A stretch of DNA of 64,000 nt, from NCBI GenBank assembly GCA_963712055.1, contig CAVQGN010000001.1, positions 310,001 to 374,000 of the forward strand. Reading direction: 5' to 3'. The notes beneath the pieces were generated by a model. It was given only the letters and a program-made list of their open reading frames with translations. It ran no database searches and was not told the DNA's origin. This document shows, one piece after another, positions 46,533-56,222 of this stretch. The position numbers and the translations under genes were made by a program. Numbering within the stretch: position 1 is the stretch's first letter; every line of letters begins with the position of its first letter. Origin of the DNA: JAHBVL01 sp963712055 (lineage in GTDB: Bacteria; Chloroflexota; Chloroflexia; Thermomicrobiales; UBA6265).

Positions 46533-47752
46533 TTGCCTCCGTGCGCTGAAACCAAAAACGGCGCATCCACCGCGACGCTCTCAATGACCGAGCGATAGAA
46601 CTGTTCGATCTTCAAAATGCAGTCGCGTTCGTCGGCATGCTGCTCGACGTACTTTCTCGCGGCTCTCCCCATTGACCTCGATCTTTCAGGATTTTCCAAA
46701 AGAATCTCGAGCTTGTTGGTCAAATCGACAATATCTCCCGGCTCTCCCAGCAAACCCGTGGCACCAGCATGAACAACCTCCGAAGCGCCGCTGCCAGAAC
46801 AGGCAATTGCCGGTAGGCCACAGGCCATCGCCTCGAGATAAACCATTCCCGGTCCACCTTCATATTGTGACGGAGCGGCGAAGACATGGGATGAAGCCAA
46901 ATGCTCAGCCAACTGTTCGCGAGGCAATGGTCCAAGGTAGTCGATCAGATCAGGATAACCTGAAACATCCGCCCTTTGCCTCAGCCCGCTGATCCGGTCA
47001 TCTGGATCTGGACCAATCAGCCGTAAAGCAAGCTTTGGTATCTTCGCGGCCAGCACGAAGGCCGCGTCAACCAAGTCGTCGATACCTTTACTTGATGCCA
47101 TTCGCCCTACGAAAATGATAGTTGGTCTGGCTGTCTTGGCAGCCGCGTTAGGGTGAAATCGCGCACAATCCACGCCGGTATGCATGACCGGGACATGTGG
47201 CTGCGACAATCCATATTCAGCCCTGCACCAGTCAATCGAGAGCTGACTCGAGGAGTAAACGGCGTCGGAGAGGCGCAGACACGTCGCTTCCATGAACGTT
47301 CCGACTCGGTAAAGCTCCGATTCAAATTCTGGCCAACCGATCGTATGCGCGAGCATCGTGAGTGGACCGTGGAGTTGGATAACCGTCGGGATGGTCGACC
47401 ATGGTTGCCTGTTCAGGAGAAACGCATAGCTCTCCGCACCGTATTCCGGAAACTCCACGAGATCGAGTTGTGCTTGGTCATTCAGCAACTCCAGTTCCCT
47501 CGCAACCGCTAGGCTGTTCGATTGCCAGCGTACGATTTCCGTGGGATTGGCAAATCCGCCGGAGGTCGCTGGCAGCTGAATTAGCTCGATACCGTCGACC
47601 TCTTTCTTGACTCGCGAATCCCCGTTGCCCGACGTGATCACTGTGATTTGGTGCCCGAGCGTCGAAAGACCGCGAGCCTTCGCCAAGGTTTGACTCGCAA
47701 TCCCTCCGGAACCGAATGGCGGATAGGATTGTGAGACAAGAGCTACCTTCAT
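46529..47752 (-). CDS. Family 4 glycosyltransferase
   Basis: A 407-residue GT-B enzyme. The N-terminal glycine-rich loop is PPFGSGGIASQTLAKA. The C-terminal nucleotide-sugar domain shows TIIFVGRMASSKGIDDLVDA and EGGPGMVYLEAMACGLPAIA, the E-x7-E motif of retaining GT4 enzymes. It adds a sugar, donor unknown, to a growing glycan on the cytoplasmic side. It sits in the A/T-richer middle of the operon. Confidence 0.9.
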   Translation of the reverse strand: MKVALVSQSYPPFGSGGIASQTLAKARGLSTLGHQITVITSGNGDSRVKKEVDGIELIQLPATSGGFANPTEIVRWQSNSLAVARELELLNDQAQLDLVEFPEYGAESYAFLLNRQPWSTIPTVIQLHGPLTMLAHTIGWPEFESELYRVGTFMEATCLRLSDAVYSSSQLSIDWCRAEYGLSQPHVPVMHTGVDCARFHPNAAAKTARPTIIFVGRMASSKGIDDLVDAAFVLAAKIPKLALRLIGPDPDDRISGLRQRADVSGYPDLIDYLGPLPREQLAEHLASSHVFAAPSQYEGGPGMVYLEAMACGLPAIACSGSGASEVVHAGATGLLGEPGDIVDLTNKLEILLENPERSRSMGRAARKYVEQHADERDCILKIEQFYRSVIESVAVDAPFLVSAHGGN

Positions 47753-47765
47753 TTGCGAATCTACT

Positions 47766-48815
47766 TCACGAACGAATTCTGGCCAGTGACATCTCTATCT
47801 CTCGAAGATAGCTACTGATTCTAACTGTTACCGTCTCCATCCATTCTCCCGAGGAATAGTTGAGGATTTCCAAATCGAGCGCTGGGAGCACCCACAAGAT
47901 TTTCCCAACGGCAGCAGCTTTTGACACCTTACCTGGATCGAGGAACGTCGAATCCAAATCCAACCCGGAGCAATAGGACGCGGCGTCAGGTTCATGATAG
48001 GATCCGTCAAAGGACAAACAGGATTCACCAAGGTCGTTGCCAGGAATCCCGATGCCCAAATACTCCCAATCGAAAGCGGAAACTGAGAGTTGATCGCCGA
48101 GTCGGGTCATTCGAATGTTCTTAGCAACAAGATCACCATGGACGATGGAAGGTTTCTGCCTGGCGACAATTTCCTGCACTAGATTCCAGGAACGCATCAC
48201 TTGAGCAATAATCACTTGGCACCTGACTAGGCATTCCTTCGATTGGGTGTCCCATGTCGGTAAATAGAGTAGCCGGTTCAAACTCGAATTGGCAGATTCG
48301 AGATGGAGAGCGCTTAACTTGAGGTCACGTTTCGAACCCCATAATATGACAGAGGCTGGCGGTTCAAGCCGGTGAAGACCGGATAGCCATTCGGCTACTT
48401 TCGAACGATGCTCGCCTTCACCGGGGTCGTAGTCCGAATTGCCAGCGAACTCAACGAATAACCACCGATTTTCAACTTGTTGGTCAGCGACATCACCATA
48501 ATAGGCGGCTCTTGGACCAGGGAGGGAGGGTAGGATCTCTTGATATGCGATTCTCTCCCTACGTGCAACGTCCTCGGTGCATCGTTTCGCCACTACATTG
48601 GATCCATCCGGACCGATGCCATCAAGCTGCATGACAGCCTTCGTCTTACCCTTCGGTTTTTGCAGCCAGCGGAACGACTGAGGTGACCGGGCAGAAGGAT
48701 AAAGTCGATTCCAGCTAGAGAGTGCACTCTGAACTGTCGCCTCCTCGAGCGAAACAGAATGAACGTTGGGTGAGTGAGATTCTTGGTCCAAGATTGCCCT
48801 TTTCTGTTTGATCAT
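47766..48815 (-). CDS. APH-fold phosphotransferase (first of tandem pair)
   Basis: A 349-residue protein kinase-like fold. The Brenner motif is SIVHGDLVAKNIRMT and the metal-binding Asp follows in VSAFDWEYLGIG, as in aminoglycoside phosphotransferases, choline kinases and fructosamine kinases. It probably phosphorylates a small molecule or sugar. Base composition is visibly A/T-richer than core genes of the window. It overlaps the second APH-fold gene by four bases. Confidence 0.75.
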   Translation of the reverse strand: MIKQKRAILDQESHSPNVHSVSLEEATVQSALSSWNRLYPSARSPQSFRWLQKPKGKTKAVMQLDGIGPDGSNVVAKRCTEDVARRERIAYQEILPSLPGPRAAYYGDVADQQVENRWLFVEFAGNSDYDPGEGEHRSKVAEWLSGLHRLEPPASVILWGSKRDLKLSALHLESANSSLNRLLYLPTWDTQSKECLVRCQVIIAQVMRSWNLVQEIVARQKPSIVHGDLVAKNIRMTRLGDQLSVSAFDWEYLGIGIPGNDLGESCLSFDGSYHEPDAASYCSGLDLDSTFLDPGKVSKAAAVGKILWVLPALDLEILNYSSGEWMETVTVRISSYLREIEMSLARIRS

Positions 48816-49810
48816 CGTCCAGCACGCAGCGCCGCGACAGACTCCTCAATTACTGAGGAATAGAATCTCATATCGTCGAACTCCTCGGATTCGGTTGTGA
48901 GAGACCATAGTCTCCAATCGACCGCTCGAGCTGCACGAATCATGTTGCCATAAGAGGAAAGAAGCGCGAGATCCGCTGGGTCGACAATGATTCCCAACTC
49001 AGCCAAACACCTTCGATATGTACTCAAGTCAGGGCTTGCTGCAAACTGGCGATAGTCACTCTGTGCAAGATCCAGGGAAATGGGACCGTATGCGGCCTCT
49101 CCCCAATCAAGGAACCCAATCTCCAACTGCCCATTTTCATGCAGTATCCGCAAATTCTTCGGCACCAAGTCGCAATGTGCAAAGCCAAGCGGCTGAAAAC
49201 TGATCGAATTAGGCAGGTCTAGTCTGACTCTAAGCATACCTTCGATATACCCTTCAAGCTGGCGGATGATCCCGACCTTTTCGTCGTTGAGGTTGTTCAA
49301 CTCACGAAGCCTTCGGAGTTTCGACCGCAACTGCGCAGCCAGCTCAAAGTGAATTGCAGTATCAGAGAACTTGACACATTCGCGATAGTGTTCGGGTGGC
49401 GTTGAGAAGTGAATCGACGATAGTCTCGTCGCGAGTAGTTGCCGCTGTTCCTTTGAAGAAGAGTCGTACTTCTCGTCCCCGAGATCCTCATAGAAAAGCC
49501 AAGTGTAAGCAGACTCCGTGGGTTGAACGTCGAACAACTTAGGTGTTCTCACCGGACAGACGCTCAGCACCTTTTGCGCCAGAAGCGTTTCACGAGCTGC
49601 TGATGAAGAAGGACGGAGTTTTGCGATGATCGACGCTGTACACGTCGAGTCCAGGTTGAGGCGAAGAGCTTGAGTTTTTCGAGTTGTCGCGACAACCGAT
49701 GACGTTGTAGGAGTGCCGAATCGATTAGGCGATCGCTGCCAAGCCTCAATTGCCAATTGTCCCAGTGCTGCGGTGTTGGACCATGGTCGGTTGTAATCAG
49801 GCCTTTTCAT
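48812..49810 (-). CDS. APH-fold phosphotransferase (second of tandem pair)
   Basis: A 332-residue relative of the adjacent kinase. The catalytic loop is GFAHCDLVPKNLRIL (Cys replaces Gly in the usual HGD) and the DFG-like segment is IGFLDWGEAAYGP. The two proteins share the arrangement but little obvious sequence, so they are old paralogues or independently recruited. A tandem pair of such kinases inside a glycan operon is unusual; substrate unknown. Confidence 0.75.
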   Translation of the reverse strand: MKRPDYNRPWSNTAALGQLAIEAWQRSPNRFGTPTTSSVVATTRKTQALRLNLDSTCTASIIAKLRPSSSAARETLLAQKVLSVCPVRTPKLFDVQPTESAYTWLFYEDLGDEKYDSSSKEQRQLLATRLSSIHFSTPPEHYRECVKFSDTAIHFELAAQLRSKLRRLRELNNLNDEKVGIIRQLEGYIEGMLRVRLDLPNSISFQPLGFAHCDLVPKNLRILHENGQLEIGFLDWGEAAYGPISLDLAQSDYRQFAASPDLSTYRRCLAELGIIVDPADLALLSSYGNMIRAARAVDWRLWSLTTESEEFDDMRFYSSVIEESVAALRAGR

Positions 49811-49833
49811 GGCGATGTGTCAGTCTTGTCCGG

Positions 49834-51612
49834 TCATTCGCCGGATGCGACTGCAGAGAGTGGGCTCTCACTTGTCCTAGACCCGTCATTCCTTCGCATT
49901 TCCACTTTGCCATTTTCCAGACTGAGCAGCCAGTCGCAATCCTGAATAGTGTTCAGACGGTGCGCGATGATTATTGATGTGCGTCCTCGCATGAGTCGGT
50001 GAAGTCCGTCAAGTATCTCATTCTCTGTTTTTCCATCGATTGAGCTTGTCGGTTCATCGAGTATGAGAATCGGCGCATCCCTCAGAAAAGCACGAGCCAA
50101 TGCGATCCGCTGTCTTTCACCTCCGGACATCCTCATGCCCCGCTCGCCAACGAGCGTCAGGTATTTCTCAGGTAACTGGTCGATGAAGCCACCAGCATTG
50201 GCGGCCTCGGCCGCGGCAACTACTTCTTCCATGGTCGCGTCAGACTTGCCGTAGGCTATGTTTTCAAATATCGATGTAGGAAAGAGGACTGGATCTTGCA
50301 GAACAACCGAGAACTGGCTCCGAAGGTCAGCGAGTTTCAGCGCTCTAAGATCCTGCCCGTCGAGGAGGATGGATCCACTATCGGGATCATAGAAACGCTC
50401 GATGAGATTGATCAAGGTTGTCTTGCCTGCGCCAGTCTGCCCGGTTACCCCGACCTTTGCACCCGCGGGAATTTCAAATGTCGCATCGCGGATTACTGCG
50501 TTGTCCTCTTCGTATCCGAATGTGACATTTTCGAATCTGATGTTTCCAACGCACCGTTGGAGCGGGACAGCGTCTGGACGCTCGAAAACATCCGGTGCTT
50601 CGTCCATGAGCGAAAACACTCGCTCAGCGCTGGCAAAATGGGACTGCATGCTCACAGTCTTGCCGCTTAGGGTTCTGATCGGAGCATAGAGCTGCGACAA
50701 GTATCCCATCACAAGAAGCAGTTCGCCCGTTGTCAGAGACCCTCGTCTCACATGGCTAACTCCCACGACTAAGACAGCCGCCGTGCCGGATGCCGTTACC
50801 AAAGTAATCAGCATGCTGAAGAACCCTTGCGTCAACGCCAAACGAAGTCGCGCAAACATACTCTGTTGCGCTTGGTTAACGTAGCGGGTGGATTCTCTGT
50901 CCTCTTGACCGAACGCTTTGACTACTCGGAGCGATGTGAGCACCTCTTGAACAACAGACAGCGTCGAGCTTTCGAGCCTCTTTACATGTCTAGCCGGCTC
51001 GCGAATTCGATCTCGGTTGAAATGAAGCACAGCGAATAGTATTGGACTCACGGCAATCGCAATCATAGCCAGCTGCCAGTCGAGTTTCCACATGATGTAG
51101 AGCATTGAAACCAGGGTGATGACATCTGTGATAATGGGTATAAGGCCATCGAGAACGATGTACTGAATGGCGGGAGCATCAGACTGTATTCGATAGATCG
51201 AATCAGATGAACCGCGGGAATCATGAAATTTGAACGAGAGTCTTTGGACATGATGAAATAGATCAGATCGAAACGAGAGTAGGAGACGTTCCCCCGTGTA
51301 GGTACGCCACACATTCACGGTGGTGGATTGAACTTGCCCTAGGACCCTCACTGTGACCAAAAGCAGTGCAGCGAGGCCGACGACCGCAGCCTCCGAAGAT
51401 GTAGCGACGGAAGGAAGAAATTCCGCGAGTCCGGGTGGCAAAGCCTCGGTTGGGGAGCTGTCCAGGCTGTCTATGGCTATCTTGAGTGGAACCGGAGATA
51501 GCAGAGCCAAGGGCGTCGCAAGTAGATAAAGAAGGAACAGGGCAATAATGTGACGCCAATATGGCTTCACCTGCCTAACGAGTCTCCTCAGAAGTTCCCG
51601 GTCAGAATACAT
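49834..51612 (-). CDS. ABC exporter, MsbA-like half-transporter
   Basis: A 592-residue fusion of a six-helix membrane domain (about residues 15-320) and an ATPase. The ATPase has Walker A VTGQTGAGKTTLINLI, Q-loop FSVVLQDPVLFPTSIFENI, signature MSGGERQRIALARAFL, Walker B ILILDEPTSSIDG and the H-loop IIAHRLN. Such homodimers flip lipid-linked sugars, lipids or drugs outward. In this operon it most likely exports the finished glycolipid. It overlaps the upstream GH-GT2 gene by 11 bases. Confidence 0.93.
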   Translation of the reverse strand: MYSDRELLRRLVRQVKPYWRHIIALFLLYLLATPLALLSPVPLKIAIDSLDSSPTEALPPGLAEFLPSVATSSEAAVVGLAALLLVTVRVLGQVQSTTVNVWRTYTGERLLLSFRSDLFHHVQRLSFKFHDSRGSSDSIYRIQSDAPAIQYIVLDGLIPIITDVITLVSMLYIMWKLDWQLAMIAIAVSPILFAVLHFNRDRIREPARHVKRLESSTLSVVQEVLTSLRVVKAFGQEDRESTRYVNQAQQSMFARLRLALTQGFFSMLITLVTASGTAAVLVVGVSHVRRGSLTTGELLLVMGYLSQLYAPIRTLSGKTVSMQSHFASAERVFSLMDEAPDVFERPDAVPLQRCVGNIRFENVTFGYEEDNAVIRDATFEIPAGAKVGVTGQTGAGKTTLINLIERFYDPDSGSILLDGQDLRALKLADLRSQFSVVLQDPVLFPTSIFENIAYGKSDATMEEVVAAAEAANAGGFIDQLPEKYLTLVGERGMRMSGGERQRIALARAFLRDAPILILDEPTSSIDGKTENEILDGLHRLMRGRTSIIIAHRLNTIQDCDWLLSLENGKVEMRRNDGSRTSESPLSAVASGE

Positions 51613-54154
51613 TTTCGGGGGCCTCTATTCGACTCCTCATCGCGCGAATAGCTTTACTGGAGTGAGTGCCGGCTAGAAAGACTGCGGACAAACTGACAAG
51701 CGCAAGTAGCAATCCAGGGAGGGTTTGATCTGACAGGACCAACATACATCCACTAATGAACAGGCAGGCTGCGATTATCGGCATCCTAAATACCGGCTTT
51801 GGCCAAACGCGAAACCGTGCCATCTGCCTCCCGCTACCATGCTCCTCGACTGCGTGGAGCATTCGGGCCGAACCAAGCAACCCGCCACGGACCTCGAGAT
51901 CCCAGCGATCGAAGTCTCCCCCGCGCTTCACGACAACTCCGGCATCCTGCAGCCGCTGCTCGATTCCTCCGACCCAGTCTTCGGTCGATCGCCAGGTTTC
52001 GCTCCAGATGCTGACGGTCCGTGGAACCGGGAGGGAAAAGGAACCCATCCCACGGGCTCTCCAGGGAGTCAAACCGTGAGCCAACCGGCCGCGCAACCGC
52101 GCAATCGGTTGCGCGAAATGGAGACCAGCCGTCATCGATCGCAGTTTGAACTCCTCGGAACGGGAGGATGCCTCCGGAAACCGGGCGTCCTCGGCGCTTT
52201 TCCATGCCTGCAAAGCCGGGATCCCGATCGCAAGCCCGAGCAGCGGGATTGCGATCACGAACGGCTCCCAGAACAGCGCCAGCACTGAAGTTGCAACCAG
52301 GGCAGCCACCACCAGCCACCATTCCGGCATCAGTGGAAGCGACTGCACAACCGTGGCCGGCTGCCGATAGAGCGACTGGAACGGCGCCACTCCCCAGGTC
52401 CCCTGATAGATGCGACCTGGATGCCGCGAAAGCACCTTCGTCCACCCGTTGCCATACAGCTGGCCGTTCCAGGCTACGTGACCCATGGCGTTGTATCGGT
52501 TTGGCCACTTGGCTTCCAGCAGAGATTCTGCCTTGCCATAGCCGAATTGCTGTTTCAAGTAGGTGCGGACTGAGTTCCTCCGGTGATGCCAGACCATTGC
52601 TGCCGGGTTGAACCCGATCGTCCACCCCCGGTCCTGGATCCGCCAGCAAAGATCGACATCATCTCCAGCAGCTCGAAATCTGGGATCGAATCCGCCAATC
52701 TCCTGGAGCCGATCTCGTCGGAATGCCATGTTGCATCCAGGAACATGCTCCGCGATCTCATCAGTCAGGAGCACCTGCACAGGACCGCCAGGAGCGTTCG
52801 CGACACAGGTTGCGATCGGGCCATCTCCAGCCGGCGCGATGTTCGGACCTCCGACTCCGGTATGATCGGTAGTCAGGAAACTCCAGGCCACGAAGGTCAG
52901 CCAATCCGGATCTGGCCTGGCGTCGTCGTCTGTATACGCGACGATCGATCCGGTCGCCGCCTCCATCCCGGTGTTTCTGGCTGCGCTAAGACCCTGATTC
53001 TCGGTTCGGATCAGGATGACATCGTACATGGAGGCGATGGCCGACGTATCGTCGGATGAGCCGTCGTCCACCACGATCACCTCGAAATCGGGATAGTCGA
53101 GTTCCGCGAGACCATCGAGACAGTCGGAGATCGTTCTCGCGCCGTTGTAGCTGCAGACGACCACTGAAATCCTGGGCCACACCGTTGATTCGGGGAATGG
53201 AGCTCGCCTGAACGCCTCAGTCACGGCAAGGAGAGCCGGTTTGGGTTCCCGGGACCGAGTTGTCAACCCGAAGTCCCAATCCGCTATCTCCGATCCTCCG
53301 CGATACCACTCATCCGTCCAGGCGAAGACGAAGAGACCGGAGCAGCCCTTTGCCATGATCGATCGAACTTGCCAATCGAGTGTCGCGGCCTGCTGGTCTA
53401 GCCCGTTTCTCTGGCTATCGAGGCCCACTTCTGCCAGAACAAGCGGGCGATCCCCAGCCAGATTCTGGAGACGCGCGAGGTAGGCCTCGAGCTTCTCACG
53501 GTCTTCGAGATAAACATTGAAGGCCAGGAAATCAAGAAATGGCAAGTCGAGAAATTCGGTGGACGGATAGTTCACATACGTCACCAGCGCGTCCGGATCG
53601 GCATCACGGACGACGTTACACAACTGTTCCAGCCAGGATTCAATCCGTTCGGCGCCGTACCAGCGAACTATGGACGAGGGGATCTCATTTCCGACCGCGT
53701 AGCAGAGGACTGCCGGGTGCCCGGCGCATTGGCGAACACCAGATTCGACCCGTTCTAGAATCTCTCGCCGCCGTTTTCGGTCGTCGAGAAACGTAATGTG
53801 TTGTTCCCATGGCAAGCCGACCATCACTCGAAGGCCTTGATCGAGCGCGACATCGAGTAACCACCTCGGCGGAACGGTATAGAGCCGGACGGCGTTGATC
53901 CCATGATCGGCCATTTTCCGGAAATCGGAGGTCACCTGTTCGCGGTCGTACTCGCAGCCATCCTTATCAATCGCGAATGTGCCGTAGGTAACGCCTTTGA
54001 TCCAGAACTTCTCCCCGCCGCACCAGAGAAACTTTCCGCCAGTCCGCACGCGGTGATGGATTGCCGCGTCGTCTCCTATCGGATACGAAGCAGCCGAAAC
54101 CGTCTCTTTGCCTATGCCGCCAGCCGCCTCTGGTTTGCCGGTCAGGACGCTCAT
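51602..54154 (-). CDS. Glycosidase-like domain fused to family 2 glycosyltransferase, membrane anchored
   Basis: An 850-residue fusion. Residues 40-310 form a GH2/GH5-type TIM barrel with candidate acid/base Glu157 (GNEIPSS) and nucleophile Glu242 (LAEVGLDS). Residues 328-560 are a GT2 domain (VVVCSYNGARTISDCL, DDG 363-365, DDD 409-411, GDDVDLCWRIQDRGW). Hydrophobic helices lie at about 610-690 and 800-845. Such fusions are known in a few phyla with unproven roles; one chain may both trim and extend a glycan, or the barrel may bind the acceptor. The start is inside the galE stop overlap (four bases). Confidence 0.85.
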   Translation of the reverse strand: MSVLTGKPEAAGGIGKETVSAASYPIGDDAAIHHRVRTGGKFLWCGGEKFWIKGVTYGTFAIDKDGCEYDREQVTSDFRKMADHGINAVRLYTVPPRWLLDVALDQGLRVMVGLPWEQHITFLDDRKRRREILERVESGVRQCAGHPAVLCYAVGNEIPSSIVRWYGAERIESWLEQLCNVVRDADPDALVTYVNYPSTEFLDLPFLDFLAFNVYLEDREKLEAYLARLQNLAGDRPLVLAEVGLDSQRNGLDQQAATLDWQVRSIMAKGCSGLFVFAWTDEWYRGGSEIADWDFGLTTRSREPKPALLAVTEAFRRAPFPESTVWPRISVVVCSYNGARTISDCLDGLAELDYPDFEVIVVDDGSSDDTSAIASMYDVILIRTENQGLSAARNTGMEAATGSIVAYTDDDARPDPDWLTFVAWSFLTTDHTGVGGPNIAPAGDGPIATCVANAPGGPVQVLLTDEIAEHVPGCNMAFRRDRLQEIGGFDPRFRAAGDDVDLCWRIQDRGWTIGFNPAAMVWHHRRNSVRTYLKQQFGYGKAESLLEAKWPNRYNAMGHVAWNGQLYGNGWTKVLSRHPGRIYQGTWGVAPFQSLYRQPATVVQSLPLMPEWWLVVAALVATSVLALFWEPFVIAIPLLGLAIGIPALQAWKSAEDARFPEASSRSEEFKLRSMTAGLHFAQPIARLRGRLAHGLTPWRARGMGSFSLPVPRTVSIWSETWRSTEDWVGGIEQRLQDAGVVVKRGGDFDRWDLEVRGGLLGSARMLHAVEEHGSGRQMARFRVWPKPVFRMPIIAACLFISGCMLVLSDQTLPGLLLALVSLSAVFLAGTHSSKAIRAMRSRIEAPENVF

Positions 54155-55188
54155 GTGCCGACCAGCGAAAGTCCCTGAGGATTCGAGAAGGCATTGTCAG
54201 TAGCCTGAACCGTTAGTGACGTTTCAGAATGCCACTTCCATGCGCCAGAAACGATCTGCTCGATTTCTGGAAACTGTGGCTCCCATCCGAGCACCGTTCT
54301 CGCGAGGGATGGATCAGCAACCAACGCAGCGGCGTCCCCAGGTCGCCTCGGTTCATTGGCAACGGTGACCGTCCGATCGCTTACGCCTTCCACCACTGCG
54401 ACAAGTTCGCGCACCGAATGTCCCCTACCGGTCCCCAGATTGAGCGCGATGCATTCGCCGCCGCCGAGCAGGTAATCGACCGCCCGGACATGTGCGTCAG
54501 CCAGGTCAGACACATGGACATAGTCACGAATACAGGTGCCGTCCTCTGTGTCGTAGTCTGTGCCAAACACTGAGATCTGCAGACGCTGTCCGAGCGCGGC
54601 TTCGATAATAGATGGAATAAGGTGGGTCTCTGGAGAATGGGTTTCGCCAAGATCGCCATCGGGATCAGCGCCAGCCGCGTTGAAATACCGAAGAGCGCAG
54701 CAACGGAAACCGTAGGCATTGCTATACGCACGCAACGCCTTTTCGACGAAATACTTGCTTTCTCCGTAGGGCGACAGCGGATGCTGGGGGTGGTCCTCTG
54801 AAATGGGAAGAGCGGTCGGATGCCCGTACGTCGCGCAACTCGAAGAAAACACAATTTCCCGAATTCCGACGTCCATCATCGCGTCGAACAAATTTAACGA
54901 ATTGGTGAAATTGTTCCGGTAGTAGTGGCGGGGAGCAATGACCGAGTCACCGACGTAGGCGCTGGCTGCGAAATGGATGACAGCCTCGATCTGGTGGTTC
55001 TGGAGGGCCCGCCTGACGAGATTGATGTCGGCGAGATCGCCTCGTACGAATGGACCCCATTTGACCGCCCACTCGTGCCCGGTGCTGAGATTATCTAGAA
55101 CAACAGGTTCATGACCAGCCTTGTGCAGCTGCTTGCATGTGTGGCTGCCAATATAACCAGCTCCACCGGTCACCAGGATTCGACTCAT
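54151..55188 (-). CDS. galE: UDP-glucose 4-epimerase
   Basis: A 345-residue extended short-chain dehydrogenase. NAD-binding is TGGAGYIGSHT, the catalytic Tyr-x3-Lys is SPYGESKYF, with substrate-side motifs LRYFNAAGADPDG, IRDYVHVSDLADAHV and LNLGTGRGHSVRE. It interconverts UDP-Glc and UDP-Gal (and perhaps the GlcNAc forms), supplying the operon and linking to galK in the Leloir route. Confidence 0.94.
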   Translation of the reverse strand: MSRILVTGGAGYIGSHTCKQLHKAGHEPVVLDNLSTGHEWAVKWGPFVRGDLADINLVRRALQNHQIEAVIHFAASAYVGDSVIAPRHYYRNNFTNSLNLFDAMMDVGIREIVFSSSCATYGHPTALPISEDHPQHPLSPYGESKYFVEKALRAYSNAYGFRCCALRYFNAAGADPDGDLGETHSPETHLIPSIIEAALGQRLQISVFGTDYDTEDGTCIRDYVHVSDLADAHVRAVDYLLGGGECIALNLGTGRGHSVRELVAVVEGVSDRTVTVANEPRRPGDAAALVADPSLARTVLGWEPQFPEIEQIVSGAWKWHSETSLTVQATDNAFSNPQGLSLVGT

Positions 55189-55220
55189 CTCTTTTGACTT
55201 CCTTCCCGCTGTCCGCTAAT

Positions 55221-56222
55221 TCAATTGGCGCTACCGACAGAAACAACACTTAGCGGGGCAGGTTCGGAGACGGATTTCGGGCGTGAGCTCAGGTTGAGCG
55301 CGTTCTCGAATGACGGGATTGTTTTCATGAGACCCACGTCGAGTGACACCATGGGCTCCCAATCGAGGATCATCTTCGCTCGAGAAATATCCGGGCGTCT
55401 GCGCACTGGATCGTCATCTGGCAACGGTCGAAACTCGAGCCGAGAACTGCTTCTCGTGGCGCATAGGATCTTCTCGGCCAGTTCCAGCATAGTGAATTCG
55501 TTCGGATTTCCGATATTCACCGGTTCGACAAAATCGGAGGCCATCAGGCGCACGATTCCTTCAATCAGGTCATCGACGTACTGGAAGCTTCGGGTCTGGA
55601 GACCATCGCCGTAGATCGTCAACGGATGTCCTCTGAGGGCCTGTACGATGAAATTGCTGACCACACGACCATCGTCGGGATCCATCAACGGACCGTATGT
55701 GTTGAAGATCCGGACGATCCTCGTCTCCACACCTAGATCATGGTGATAGGCCATCATTAGCGCTTCGCCATATCGCTTGGCTTCGTCGTACATCGAACGA
55801 GGTCCGATCGAGCTCACATGTCCGCGGTAATCCTCTCGTTGAGGGTGGGAGAGGGGATCCCCGTACACTTCCGACGTACTGGCGAAAAGCATGCGGGCGC
55901 CGGTTCTGGAGGCGAGATCGAGCAGGTTGCGTGTCGCTTCTGCGTTCACCCTCAGCGTTGGAATCGCGTGCCGCTGATAGGCCGGTGGACTGGCAGGACT
56001 CGCAAGGTGATAGATAAAGTCGATTCGGGGTAGATCTGGTATTCCTGCAAGGAGATCCCACTCGATCAGCCGAAACCCAGGATGATTCTGGATCGAGGAG
56101 ACGTTGGCTCTTGAGCCCGTGACACAATTGTCAATTGCGATCACGTCATGCCCGACGTCTAGCAGACGCCGACACAAATGCGAACCGACGAACCCGCACC
56201 CACCGGTGACAACCGCTTGCAT
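55221..56222 (-). CDS. UDP-glucuronate decarboxylase-type NAD-dependent epimerase/dehydratase
   Basis: A 333-residue extended SDR. It has TGGCGFVGSHLCRRLLDVGHDVIAIDNCVTG, the Tyr-x3-Lys SMYDEAKRYGEAL, RIFNTYGPLMDPDDGRVVSNFI and QTRSFQYVDDLIEGI, all characteristic of UXS/ArnA-like decarboxylases that turn UDP-GlcA to UDP-xylose. Close relatives are dTDP-glucose 4,6-dehydratases. I start at ATG 56222, six bases after GGGGAAAAC, not at the upstream ATG 56318. It is the first gene of the 12-gene minus-strand glycan operon. Confidence 0.85.
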   Translation of the reverse strand: MQAVVTGGCGFVGSHLCRRLLDVGHDVIAIDNCVTGSRANVSSIQNHPGFRLIEWDLLAGIPDLPRIDFIYHLASPASPPAYQRHAIPTLRVNAEATRNLLDLASRTGARMLFASTSEVYGDPLSHPQREDYRGHVSSIGPRSMYDEAKRYGEALMMAYHHDLGVETRIVRIFNTYGPLMDPDDGRVVSNFIVQALRGHPLTIYGDGLQTRSFQYVDDLIEGIVRLMASDFVEPVNIGNPNEFTMLELAEKILCATRSSSRLEFRPLPDDDPVRRRPDISRAKMILDWEPMVSLDVGLMKTIPSFENALNLSSRPKSVSEPAPLSVVSVGSAN

